A stretch of 64,000 bases of DNA from Deinococcus gobiensis I-0. Its GTDB lineage: Bacteria > Deinococcota > Deinococci > Deinococcales > Deinococcaceae. This document shows, piece by piece, positions 1-9,527 of the stretch. Location: contig NC_017790.1 of NCBI RefSeq assembly GCF_000252445.1, positions 1,408,501 through 1,472,500 of the forward strand, read 5' to 3'. The notes under the pieces were generated by a model. The model was not told the origin of the DNA and searched no databases. It worked only from the letters and a program-made list of their open reading frames with translations. Every line of letters begins with the position of its first letter. Position 1 is the first letter of the stretch. The position numbers were made by a program, and so were the translations under genes.

Positions 1-10
1 CGGCTGGGCC

Positions 11-1141
11 ATGACCCGGCCGGGGGCCGCCCTCGCCGCCTTCCTGCGGACCCTGCCCGCCCCGCCCCGGCTCCTGGGCCTGGGCGAGCCGACGCACGGC
101 GTTTCGGCCTTTCCAGGCTGGCGCAACCGTATGTTGCAGGTGCTGGTCGAGGAACACGGCTTCCGGTCCATCGCCATAGAGAGTGACGCCGTCGCTGCGC
201 TGCGGGTGAATACCTATGTCACAGCGGGCGAAGGGACGCTGGACGAGATCATGGCGTCGGGCTTCAGCCACGGCTTCGGGACTCTGCCCGCCAACCGCGC
301 GCTCGTCGAGTGGCTGCGGGCCTTCAACGCGGGCCGTGATCCTGCCGACCGGGTGCGCTTCTACGGCTTCGACCCGCCGCTGGAAAACATGTGGGCGGCC
401 AGCCCGCGCGCCAGCCTGCTCGCCCTGCACGCCTTCCTGAGTACGCACGGGCAGGCCGGGCCGGCGGAGGCGGCGACCATTGAGCGCCTGTGCGGTGAGG
501 ATGCCCGCTGGACCGACGAGGCGGCGGCGCTGAACCCGGCCGCGTCGCTGGGCCGCACCCCGCAGGCGCGCGAGCTGCGGGTGCTGGCCGACGACCTCGC
601 CACCCTGCTCCGGCGGCAGGCCCCGGAACTGGCTGCCCGGCCCGGCTTCTGGGAAGCGGAGTTGCACGCCCGCACGGCGACCGGCCTGCTGCGTTACCAC
701 GCGGTCATGGCCGACCCCGTCCCGACGCCCATACGTGTGGAGGGCATGCTGGCCCTGCGGGATCTCCTCATGGCCGACCACCTGACGGCGGTGGCCGACC
801 GCGAGCGCCCGCGCGGCCCCACCCTGGTCTTCGCGCACAACTCGCACCTGCAACGCCCCCGCAGCGAGATGCGGATGCTGGGCGAGACGCTGGGCTGGTG
901 GGGTGCGGGCGCACACCTGGGCCTGCGCCTGGGCACGGCATACGCCTTCATTGCCTTGCATTGGCGCTCGTCGCCGCCGGAGGTCGCCTCGGAGTGGCCG
1001 CCCGCCACGCTGTATGCCGCCCGCGACCTGGAGGGGCTGGGCCTCCCCGAGTCCGCCGGGACACCGCAGTCCGCCCATTTTCCCCTGAAGGCGGAACAGG
1101 TGCCCTGGCTGGACGGCCTGCTCCTGCTGGAGCGCGAGTGA
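11..1141 (+). CDS. Erythromycin esterase-like protein
   Basis: 376 residues of the erythromycin-esterase superfamily (Ere/succinoglycan-biosynthesis-type hydrolases). The hallmark Glu-x-x-His segment is visible at about residues 26-31 (GEPTHG), followed by an IAIESD strand and a YGFD segment near residue 121, spaced as in the family. Members are presumed metal-independent hydrolases; true macrolide esterases are a minority and the substrate here is unknown. The ATG lies 10 nt from the window edge, so an earlier in-frame start cannot be excluded, although the motif position suggests a complete N-terminus. A convincing -10 box is not visible in the 10 nt available. Confidence 0.8.
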   Translation: MTRPGAALAAFLRTLPAPPRLLGLGEPTHGVSAFPGWRNRMLQVLVEEHGFRSIAIESDAVAALRVNTYVTAGEGTLDEIMASGFSHGFGTLPANRALVEWLRAFNAGRDPADRVRFYGFDPPLENMWAASPRASLLALHAFLSTHGQAGPAEAATIERLCGEDARWTDEAAALNPAASLGRTPQARELRVLADDLATLLRRQAPELAARPGFWEAELHARTATGLLRYHAVMADPVPTPIRVEGMLALRDLLMADHLTAVADRERPRGPTLVFAHNSHLQRPRSEMRMLGETLGWWGAGAHLGLRLGTAYAFIALHWRSSPPEVASEWPPATLYAARDLEGLGLPESAGTPQSAHFPLKAEQVPWLDGLLLLERE

Positions 1142-1222
1142 GCGCAGGGCGACACCTTCCCGGTCTGTCGCCGGAGCGACGGAGCCCGCCCGACACTGCG
1201 CCCACTGGCCTACGCTGGTCTC

Positions 1223-1600
1223 ATGGAGATCATCCTCGACCACTGCGTGATTCATGTGACCGACTGGGCGCGGTCGAACGCCTTCTACCGGGACGTGCTG
1301 GGGGCCGAGGTCGTACCTCAGGGCAAGGGCTACGCCTATCGCCTGGGGGACCAGCAGCTCAACGTGCATGGGCCGGGCCTGAATCCCTCGCCCCTGGCGC
1401 GCGTTCCGGTGGCCCCCGGCGGCTCGGACCTGTGTTTCGTGTGGCCGGGCCGCCCCGAGGAGGCCGCCGCCCACCTGAAGGCCCACGGCGTCGCCGTCGA
1501 GCTGGGGCCGGTCGAGCGCCGGGGCGCACGTGGCCCAGGCCACAGCGTCTACTTCCGCGACCCCGACGGCTCGCTGCTGGAGTTCATCAGTTACGGCTGA
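1223..1600 (+). CDS. VOC family (glyoxalase/bleomycin-resistance fold) protein
   Basis: 125 residues, a typical length for one vicinal-oxygen-chelate module pair. It starts with the beta strand DHCVIHVTDW, followed by a second repeat that ends with the usual signature FRDPDGSLLEFISYG. Candidate metal ligands are the His near residue 7 and the Glu in LLEF. Family members include lactoylglutathione lyases, dioxygenases and fosfomycin/bleomycin resistance proteins, so substrate cannot be assigned. A -10-like TACGCT at 1211-1216 sits 6 nt before the ATG, and no Shine-Dalgarno is present, so the message is probably leaderless. Confidence 0.85.
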   Translation: MEIILDHCVIHVTDWARSNAFYRDVLGAEVVPQGKGYAYRLGDQQLNVHGPGLNPSPLARVPVAPGGSDLCFVWPGRPEEAAAHLKAHGVAVELGPVERRGARGPGHSVYFRDPDGSLLEFISYG

Positions 1601-1613
1601 AGCGCGTCCGGCC

Positions 1614-1997
1614 CTAGAACCCCAGCACCCGCAGCAGCGGCGGCAGCAGCACCGCCAGGGCGACCATGACTGCCCCCCCGCTGGCGACCAGCACGGCCCC
1701 GGCGGCGGCGTCCTTCGCCACCTTCGCCAGCGGATGCAGCTCGGGGCTGGCGAGGTCCACCACGGCTTCCAGGGCGGTGTTCACGAGTTCCAGACCCAGC
1801 ACGAGCGCGCAGGCCAGCGCGACCGGGGCCAGGGGCGCGCGCAGGGCCAGGGCCACGGCGCAGGCGAGCGTCCCCGCCCACACCTCGATCCGGAAGTTGG
1901 GCTGCGTGCGGTAGGCGTGGGCGATGCCGGCCCGGGCGAAACCCGCCGAGCGCCACCACCGCCGCAGGCTCAGCGCCGAGCCGCCCTCCAGCCGCAT
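1614..1997 (-). CDS. dgkA: Diacylglycerol kinase (prokaryotic type)
   Basis: 127 residues with the layout of the small trimeric membrane DgkA. An amphipathic N-terminus leads into FARAGIAHAYRTQPNFRIEV, then three hydrophobic segments. The conserved signature ELVNTALEAVVDL lies at about residues 69-81 and is followed by AKDAAAGAV. The enzyme phosphorylates diacylglycerol (in many bacteria undecaprenol) at the inner membrane. Its ATG lies 1 nt after the ybeY stop, so the two are translationally linked; the ybeY-dgkA order is common in bacteria. Confidence 0.93.
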   Translation of the reverse strand: MRLEGGSALSLRRWWRSAGFARAGIAHAYRTQPNFRIEVWAGTLACAVALALRAPLAPVALACALVLGLELVNTALEAVVDLASPELHPLAKVAKDAAAGAVLVASGGAVMVALAVLLPPLLRVLGF

Positions 1998-1998
1998 G

Positions 1999-2466
<468 letters not shown>

Positions 2467-2473
2467 GAGGGAG

Positions 2474-2479
2474 AGGATA
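2474..2479 (-). promoter_or_regulatory. -10 box of a leaderless ybeY message
   Basis: TATCCT followed by 7 nt and then GTG. It decides the ybeY start: transcription would begin at or next to the GTG. It also implies ybeY-dgkA can be transcribed apart from phoH. Confidence 0.6.
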
Positions 2480-2485
2480 AGGGCT

Positions 2486-2525
2486 GGGGGCCGGGCATGG
2501 AGAGACCTCTCCATGCCCGGCCCCC
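2486..2525. terminator. Perfect 19-bp inverted repeat, probable phoH terminator
   Basis: Arms at 2486-2504 and 2507-2525 are perfect reverse complements with a 2-nt centre (AC). It lies directly downstream of phoH on the minus strand and just upstream of the ybeY -10 box. There is no T-tract, so it may act as a hairpin barrier or processing site rather than a classical intrinsic terminator. Confidence 0.55.
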
Positions 2526-2549
2526 GGGTCAGCCTGAGTCGGGCGGGCT

Positions 2550-3638
2550 TCAGTCGCCGGTGACGGCCACCCTGTCACTGTTCACGCGGTCGCCCTCGAC
2601 CTCGGGGATCTTGGCGAACTCGCCCCGGCGGGCGGCGCGCTTGTCCTCCTCGGCGTCCTCGGCCACCTCGTAGGCCTTGATGATGCGGCCCACCAGCGGG
2701 TGACGCACCACGTCCACGTCGGTGAACTCGTGCCAGCCGATGCCCTCGATGCGGCTCAGGACCCGCTTGGCGACCGCGAGGCCCGAGGTCACGTGACGGG
2801 GCAGGTCGATCTGGGTCACGTCGCCGGTCACGACGACCTTGCTCGAAAAGCCCATGCGCGTCAGGAACATCTTCATCTGCTCGCCGGTCGTGTTCTGCGC
2901 CTCGTCGAGGATGATGAAGGCGTCGTTCAGCGTCCGGCCGCGCATGAAGGCCAGCGGGGCGATCTCGATGACGCCGCTCGTCAGGTACGACTCGAACTTT
3001 TCCTGGTCGAGCATGTCCTGCAACGCGTCGTACAGCGGGCGCAGATACGGGTCGATCTTGGCCTGGAGGTCACCGGGCAAGAAGCCCAGACGCTCGCCCG
3101 CCTCGACTGCCGGGCGCGTCAGGATGATGCGCTTGACCTTCTTGGCCTTGAGGGCCTGTACGGCCATCGCCACGGCCATGTAGGTCTTGCCGGTCCCCGC
3201 CGGGCCGACCCCGAAGGTGATGTCGGATTTCTCGATCAGGTCGAGGTACAGTTTCTGGCCCGGCGTCTTGGGCTTGAGGCCGCGCGGCAGGCTCAGGCCC
3301 GTGACCTGGGTCTCGGCCGCCAGGCTGCGCCCCTCGGTGCTCAGGCGGGCGCTGCGCAGCAGGCTCTCGGGGGTCAGCTCGCCGCCGCCGCGCACGAGGT
3401 CCAGCGCCCCCCGGACCATGCGCTCGGCGCCCTGTACGTCCGCCGCGTCTCCGGTGATCGTGACCGTCTCGCCGCGCGCGATGATCTTGGCCTTCGTCAG
3501 CTCGCGCATGCGCCGCAGGTTGGCGTCGTTGGCGCCGAGCAGGGCGTAGGCTTCCCGCTGGTCCTGCAGGGTCAGCGTGGCGGTGGCCGTGGCGGGAGCG
3601 GGGGTGTGGGAGGCGGCGTTCGTGGTGAAGTCTGTCAA
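2550..3638 (-). CDS. phoH: PhoH family ATPase
   Basis: 362 residues. An N-terminal KH-like region (about 40-85) precedes a PhoH P-loop domain. Walker A is GPAGTGKT at 145-152, and Walker B is FIILDEAQN with GEQMKMFLTRMG after it. PhoH-like proteins are ribonuclease/helicase-associated ATPases, often beside ybeY as here. I choose the TTG at 3638 because AGGAGCA lies 4-5 nt upstream; the longer frame to 3773 would add 45 residues of low-complexity basic sequence that the family lacks. Confidence 0.9.
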   Translation of the reverse strand: MTDFTTNAASHTPAPATATATLTLQDQREAYALLGANDANLRRMRELTKAKIIARGETVTITGDAADVQGAERMVRGALDLVRGGGELTPESLLRSARLSTEGRSLAAETQVTGLSLPRGLKPKTPGQKLYLDLIEKSDITFGVGPAGTGKTYMAVAMAVQALKAKKVKRIILTRPAVEAGERLGFLPGDLQAKIDPYLRPLYDALQDMLDQEKFESYLTSGVIEIAPLAFMRGRTLNDAFIILDEAQNTTGEQMKMFLTRMGFSSKVVVTGDVTQIDLPRHVTSGLAVAKRVLSRIEGIGWHEFTDVDVVRHPLVGRIIKAYEVAEDAEEDKRAARRGEFAKIPEVEGDRVNSDRVAVTGD

Positions 3639-3858
3639 CGGTGCTCCTGTCTGGCCGCGTGCGGGCGCAGTCCTCCCCGGCACGCGGCGCGGAGAGGGAA
3701 GAGGACGGATAGCGTCATTCGGATGCCCTATTTTCCGCCTGGCGGCGTCAGGCCTGGGTATGCTTGTCCACATTTGCGCGCTGTGGACGTTCAGGATGGC
3801 GTAACCCTCCCCACAGGGGCAACCCGCCAGCGGGCCTAGGCCGCCCGCGCCGAGACGC

Positions 3859-5532
3859 TCAGTCCACCACCGTGAAGCCCAGCGTCTCGGCCTCCTCCAC
3901 GAAGAAGTTGATGTTCTCGCTCAGGGTCTGCCCGCCCAGGCTCTTGCGCTCATATTCGCCGGTCGAAGCGATGATGAGTGTCTCGGCCAGACAGGCGGGC
4001 ACCGCACCCTCGCCGAACTGGAGGTCGATGTTGCTCGTCATGCCGCCGGGGGGGCGCACCACGCCGCCAGGGATCACGCGCACGCCGGGCACCCGGGCGA
4101 CGCTCTCGTCCACGTCGGCGGGGCGGCCCTCGTCGAAGATCCACGCGCCGGGCTTGACGTGCTGCGGAAACACGACGGGGTTGGGGTCGCTCGTCGCCGT
4201 GAAGATCAGGTCGGCGTCCTTCAGGGTGTCGTAGCTCGTCGTCGTGACGATCTCGGTGGTCTTGTTGGCGCGGCGCAGGGTGTTGGCGCTGCGTTCGAGC
4301 TTCTCGGGGTCGCGCCCGATCATGACCAGGCGCCCGACCTGCGGCGCGATGGTGCGCGCGATCCCGAAGGCGACCACGCCGTTGGCCCCCACGATGCCCG
4401 CCGTGGCGGCCTTCAGGTCGCGCCCCGTCTCGGCGAAGTGGGTCAGGATGCCGGGAATGGCCGCCTTGATGGTGCCCGAGGTGTAGGCCCCGCCGTTGGT
4501 CACGGTGATGTCCGGCACGGCCGCCTGCACGTCCACGCCCTTGTTGCCCACCACGCTCCAGAAGGCGCCCAGCCCGAACACCGATGCCCCGAGTTCCTGT
4601 GCCAGACGCGCGCCCTCGATGGCCCGGCGGGTCGCCAGCTCGGGGGCGTCGCGGAAGCGGTCGGGCAGCAGCGGGCTGGAGATCAGGTAGCAGCGGATTT
4701 CCTGGCCCTGCGCCGTGCGGATGCCGCGCAGCTCGCCCACCTTCATGGGCCGCACCTCGTCGGCGAACTGGCGCACGGTCTTTTCGCTCAGGACGCCGCG
4801 CTCGACCAGCGGGCGCATCCAGGCGAAGCGCCGGGTCTGCCAGAAGTCCTTCAGGGTCATGGGGTGGATCATGAAGGCGGCCACCACCACGTCGGCGCGC
4901 TTGCCAGCCAGCGGCACCTCCTCGCCCACGCGGGGTTCGGTGCCGTCGAGCATCCGGCCGACATTCTCCTTGAAGCGCCACGCGGCGGCCACCAGCAGGC
5001 CCAGCAGCGCGAGCTTGGCCTCCGGCCCCAGCGGCAGCGTCGCCCCGGCGAGGGCCAGCCCGGCCAGTCCGGCCAGGGTCGCCGCGCCGACATAGCCCCA
5101 GTACCCGGCCACCGCCGCGTAGATCAGCACCGGCAGCAGCGTCGCCCAGAAGGGCAGCGCCCCCGTGACGGTCAGCCCGGCCAGCAGGCCCAGCAGCACG
5201 AGGTTGCCGCGTCCACGGGGCGGCGTGCGGCCGTACAGCGCGCGCGGCGGGTTGAGGTGTCCCAGGTAGGTGGCCAGGGCCGCCAGCACGGTCAGCTCGG
5301 GGCGGCCCAGGCTGGAGGCCATGAGCAGGGCGACGAAACCCTTGCCCGCGTCGAGCGCGGCGCTGCCGGCGGCCAGTCCCGGCCCCACGCGGCGCAGGAC
5401 GTTCTCGACGCCGAGGTTGTGCGCGTTGTTCAGGCGGCTGCTGACCCCGGCGCGCCGCAGCAGCCAGTGGCCCAGGGGCAGGCTTCCGACCAGAAACGCG
5501 ACGAGCAGGAGCAGGGCCGACAGAAACAGCAT
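3859..5532 (-). CDS. Fusion of PlsY-like acyltransferase and acyl-ACP-reductase-like dehydrogenase
   Basis: 557 residues in two parts. Residues 1 to about 195 are hydrophobic with PlsY features: an N-terminal membrane helix with VGSLPLGHWL, the NLGVENVLRRVG segment, a DAGKG motif and AALATYLGHLNP. This resembles glycerol-3-phosphate acyltransferase PlsY, which uses acyl phosphate. Residues from about 210 onward resemble the long-chain acyl-[ACP] reductase (AAR) family: GLGAFWSVVG, ITVTNGGAYTSGTI, a Rossmann glycine motif GIVGANGVVAFG, and PGGVVRPPG near the end. Both domain calls are recognised from motifs, not alignment. TATAGT at 5540-5545 is 7 nt before the ATG, so the message is probably leaderless. 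Catalytic activity of either half is not established here. Confidence 0.72.
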   Translation of the reverse strand: MLFLSALLLLVAFLVGSLPLGHWLLRRAGVSSRLNNAHNLGVENVLRRVGPGLAAGSAALDAGKGFVALLMASSLGRPELTVLAALATYLGHLNPPRALYGRTPPRGRGNLVLLGLLAGLTVTGALPFWATLLPVLIYAAVAGYWGYVGAATLAGLAGLALAGATLPLGPEAKLALLGLLVAAAWRFKENVGRMLDGTEPRVGEEVPLAGKRADVVVAAFMIHPMTLKDFWQTRRFAWMRPLVERGVLSEKTVRQFADEVRPMKVGELRGIRTAQGQEIRCYLISSPLLPDRFRDAPELATRRAIEGARLAQELGASVFGLGAFWSVVGNKGVDVQAAVPDITVTNGGAYTSGTIKAAIPGILTHFAETGRDLKAATAGIVGANGVVAFGIARTIAPQVGRLVMIGRDPEKLERSANTLRRANKTTEIVTTTSYDTLKDADLIFTATSDPNPVVFPQHVKPGAWIFDEGRPADVDESVARVPGVRVIPGGVVRPPGGMTSNIDLQFGEGAVPACLAETLIIASTGEYERKSLGGQTLSENINFFVEEAETLGFTVVD

Positions 5533-5596
5533 GGGGGCAACTATAGCGGGCTGCGCCCTTTTCCGGCGGGTGCGGGCGCGGGGTAGGCTGGGTCAC

Positions 5597-6061
5597 ATGA
5601 CCGATATCCGCCTGCCCCTGGGAGGCCTGAAATTCAGCGTGCGGGTGGCCGTGCTGTGCGTTCGTGCCGGGCGGCTGCTCGTCAACGCGCAGGATCGCCA
5701 GCACTTCGCCTTCGTGCCCGGCGGGGCGCTCGCCACCGGCGAGGACGTCTACGCCTGCGCCGCGCGCGAGTGGCAGGAGGAGACCGGTACGCTGCCGGGG
5801 CCGCTGCGGCTCGTGGGCGTCGTCGAGAACTTCTTCGGCCCGCCGGACGCGCGCCAGCACGAGATCGGCTTCTACTTCCACATGGAGGCGCCGCCCGAGC
5901 TGCCGGACGAGTCTTTCACCGTGCTGGACAACGCCGAGGTCTTCACCGAGTGGGTGCCGCTGGACGGAGTGGCCGCGCGCCCGGTCTATCCGCTCGTGGT
6001 GGCCGGGCTGCTGGACGTGCCGCCCGGCGAGGTGCGCCACATCCTGAACCGCGAGGGCTGA
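5597..6061 (+). CDS. NUDIX hydrolase
   Basis: 154 residues. The Nudix box is GGALATGEDVYACAAREWQEETG at about residues 41-63, with the catalytic REWQEE helix. Substrate unknown; the family hydrolyses nucleoside diphosphates linked to another moiety. TAGGCT at 5584-5589 stands 7 nt before the ATG. Transcription diverges from the PlsY-fusion gene with only 64 nt between the two starts, so their leaderless promoters lie nearly back to back. Confidence 0.9.
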   Translation: MTDIRLPLGGLKFSVRVAVLCVRAGRLLVNAQDRQHFAFVPGGALATGEDVYACAAREWQEETGTLPGPLRLVGVVENFFGPPDARQHEIGFYFHMEAPPELPDESFTVLDNAEVFTEWVPLDGVAARPVYPLVVAGLLDVPPGEVRHILNREG

Positions 6062-6096
6062 GTCGCCGGCAGGGGAAGGCCCAGACCGGTGCGGGC

Positions 6097-7056
<960 letters not shown>

Positions 7057-7062
7057 GCCCCA

Positions 7063-7068
7063 AGTGTA
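7063..7068 (-). promoter_or_regulatory. -10 box of a leaderless cysteine synthase message
   Basis: TACACT, 6-nt spacer, ATG at 7056. It supports the short start of the cysteine synthase. No good -35 element was identified. Confidence 0.6.
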
Positions 7069-7126
7069 GGAGGGCAGCAGCCGGGGCACTGTGGCAGCAG
7101 CTAGCTGTGGCGGCTGGGAGAGGCGT

Positions 7127-7978
7127 TCAGGCTGTGTTGGGGCGATCTGGGAACAGGGCACTGGCCTGCGTGAAGCCGTAGAAATACCGATTCATCGTGT
7201 TGGACGTACCTGATTCGTACAACTCGTGGGCCATCTGGGAAGTCAGACCCAGTGCCGCCAGCATCAGGCTCTGGCTGTAGCTGACCCGCGTGGCCCCGGA
7301 GGCCAGCAACTCGGCGGGGGCAGGCGAACCGGGAAAGGCCATCACGTTGAGGGGGACCTTCAGGCTGTGGGCCAGCGTCCGTATCAGGTCGCTATCGGTC
7401 GCCAGGGGCACGAACAGGCCGTCCGCGCCCGCCGCGACGTAGGCGTGTCCACGGGCCAGCGTTTCGGCCAGCCGCTCCTCCGGGGTGTGGCCCATGCCCA
7501 GCAGATAGGTGTCAATCCGGGCATTCAGGAACACCGGGAGGCCACTGGCCCCGATGGCGGCCTGTGCGGCCCGCAGTCTCTCGGCCTGATGAGATCTGCC
7601 GTACAGCTCTGTGCCACAGGCGTCTTCCAGATTGATTCCTGCGGCTCCGGCGGTCACGAAGGCGGTCACGGTCTGGGCCACGTCCCCGGGCGTGTCGCCA
7701 TATCCGGCCTCGATATCGGCGTTCACGGGCACCGACACGGCCCGGATGATCGTCTGGACCTCGCGCAGCATCTCGTCACGGCTCAGGGTCTGACCGTCCC
7801 GGAGGCCCCGGGCGTGGGCGATTCCGGCGCTGGTCGTGCCGATGGCGGCAAACCCGGCCCGTTCCAGCACCCGAGCACTGGCGGCGTCCCAGGCATTGGG
7901 CAGCACGAAGCCTGGAGATTGGGGCCTCTGGGACTGATGCAGGTCGCGAAAGGTCTGGCAGCGCTCGAAGTGGGTCAT
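7127..7978 (-). CDS. Isocitrate lyase/PEP mutase family protein
   Basis: 283 residues of the PEP-mutase/isocitrate-lyase superfamily, an alpha/beta barrel that cleaves or forms C-C or P-C bonds of 2-oxo acids. Visible motifs are FVLPNAWDAASARVLE, GTTSAGIAHARG, the metal-binding VPVNADIEAGYG and GINLEDACG, and NARIDTYLLG. The isocitrate-lyase KKCGH loop is not evident, so a PEP-mutase-like carboxyvinyl or oxaloacetate-type lyase is likelier. Its ATG overlaps the stop of the Ada-AlkA gene (ATGA at 7975-7978), implying translational coupling to a DNA-repair protein. Confidence 0.85.
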   Translation of the reverse strand: MTHFERCQTFRDLHQSQRPQSPGFVLPNAWDAASARVLERAGFAAIGTTSAGIAHARGLRDGQTLSRDEMLREVQTIIRAVSVPVNADIEAGYGDTPGDVAQTVTAFVTAGAAGINLEDACGTELYGRSHQAERLRAAQAAIGASGLPVFLNARIDTYLLGMGHTPEERLAETLARGHAYVAAGADGLFVPLATDSDLIRTLAHSLKVPLNVMAFPGSPAPAELLASGATRVSYSQSLMLAALGLTSQMAHELYESGTSNTMNRYFYGFTQASALFPDRPNTA

Positions 7979-9417
7979 GGGGTCTCCGGTGGGGCGTGCA
8001 GGCTGTGCCACAAGTGCAGGGTGGCCAGACTGCGGTAAGGGGCGAAGGGCTGCATCAGGGCGGCCACTTCCTGCGGGGTCGGGCGCTCAGGCAGGGCGTA
8101 CAGCCGCTGCAGCGCGGTCGCCAGGGCGCTGTCGGCAGCCAGCAGGATGTCGGCCGCGCCATAGGCCCGCAGGAGCACATACCCCGCCGACCATGGGCCG
8201 AGCCCCGGCACCGCCAGCAGGGCGCGGTGGCGGGTGGTCAGCGGGCCCTGCGCCAACGCCTCCAGATTCAGGTCGCCTGCGGCGACGCGGCAGGCCAGGT
8301 CGTGTAGGGTCCGGGCGCGTTGCCGGGTCAGTCCGGTGGCGGTCAGCTCGTCGGGCGACAGGGCGGTCACCTGGGCCGGCGTGAGCGGAGCGTACAGGCC
8401 GCCTGGCAGTGCCTCGCCCACCCGTTCGTACAGGCGGCGGCGCAGGGCACACGTGGTCCGGAAGCCGATCTGCTGGCCTATGACTGCCCAGACCACCCCG
8501 TCGAACAGCGTGGCGCTCAGGGGCAGGCCCAGCCCCTCGCGGCCACGGGTCAGGCGGGCCAGTTCGGGGCGAGTACGGGTCAGGGCGGCAAAGCCCTGGG
8601 TTGGGGTGGTCAGACCGAGAAGTCTGAGAAGGGCATCGTGAATGGTCTGGGGATCTGCTGGGCGACTCAGGATGATGTCGGCGGCGTGGCCCCGGAACTG
8701 GACGGTCGCCAGCACCGGCTGTTCCCCGATACGCAGGGCTGCCGTGCAAGTGTGGTCCGATACGCGGCAGGTCGTGCCGTGGGGGTCGCGGCCCAGATCG
8801 GCCAGTACGGCCGCCGCCGGGTAGCCCGCAGGCAACAGCAACGTGAAGGCCTGCGCGTCTCGCAGTTCCCGGAAGGCCAACGGTGTCATGAAGACGTGGC
8901 GCCGGAATCCGGCATTGAAGGCCGACAGGCTCCCGAAGCCTGCGGCGAAGGCGATCTGGGTCACGGAGTCGTCGCCGCCGAGCAGCAGTGCCTGGGCCTG
9001 CCGGATGCGCTGACGACTGAGCCACCGCGCCGGGGTCAGGTTCAGTTCGCGCCCGAGCAGGTCGGCCAGGACTTTACGGCTCAGGCCCAGGTGGGTGGCC
9101 AGGGCCGAGGCGCTGCCTACCGTGGCCGGGTCGGTGGCCTGCAAGCGGCGCAGCGTCTCCTCGGCGGAGTCCGTTCCTGACCCAAACTCGTCGGGGCGAC
9201 AGCGCAGGCAGGAGCGCAGGCCCGCCTCCCGCGCCGCCGCCATGGACTCGAAGAACTCGACATTGCGGGGCAGGGGTTTGCGCGCACGGCAGGACGGCAG
9301 ACAGTAGATGCCGGTACTCAGCACGCCGGTCACGAACCGTCCGTCGTAGGCCGGGTCAGCGGCCTGCATGCGGTCGAGCATGAGCTGGCGGGAGTAGGGG
9401 AGAGGCACGGGCAACAT
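7975..9417 (-). CDS. Ada-AlkA bifunctional: methyl-sensing regulator and 3-methyladenine glycosylase II
   Basis: 480 residues in three parts. Residues about 12-78 form the Ada N-terminal zinc domain, with Cys39, Cys43, Cys70 and Cys73 as ligands; Cys39 corresponds to the methyl-phosphotriester acceptor. Residues about 90-190 form an AraC-type helix-turn-helix. The C-terminal half is AlkA-like, with the HhH motif VPGLGPWSAGY and a catalytic Asp in AADSAL. It would sense and excise alkylation damage. The O6-methylguanine acceptor domain (PCHR) is absent. Start is uncertain: ATG 9417 or ATG 9381. Confidence 0.9.
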   Translation of the reverse strand: MLPVPLPYSRQLMLDRMQAADPAYDGRFVTGVLSTGIYCLPSCRARKPLPRNVEFFESMAAAREAGLRSCLRCRPDEFGSGTDSAEETLRRLQATDPATVGSASALATHLGLSRKVLADLLGRELNLTPARWLSRQRIRQAQALLLGGDDSVTQIAFAAGFGSLSAFNAGFRRHVFMTPLAFRELRDAQAFTLLLPAGYPAAAVLADLGRDPHGTTCRVSDHTCTAALRIGEQPVLATVQFRGHAADIILSRPADPQTIHDALLRLLGLTTPTQGFAALTRTRPELARLTRGREGLGLPLSATLFDGVVWAVIGQQIGFRTTCALRRRLYERVGEALPGGLYAPLTPAQVTALSPDELTATGLTRQRARTLHDLACRVAAGDLNLEALAQGPLTTRHRALLAVPGLGPWSAGYVLLRAYGAADILLAADSALATALQRLYALPERPTPQEVAALMQPFAPYRSLATLHLWHSLHAPPETP

Positions 9418-9527
9418 TGTGGCGGCCCACCCCGGTCCGGGCTACCGGATTCGGGCCCCCGAATTTGGGGCAACTCTGTGTGGTGTGCATGACGGCTGAC
9501 TTGCACCCCGCGCTCTACAATCGGCTC

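Noticed and set aside
2467..2514. N-terminal extension of ybeY to ATG 2514
   Set aside because: The extra 16 codons lie partly in the perfect inverted repeat, and a -10 box points to GTG 2466.
3639..3773. 45-codon extension of phoH
   Set aside because: Shine-Dalgarno AGGAGCA precedes TTG 3638, and the extension is basic, Pro-rich and unlike the family.
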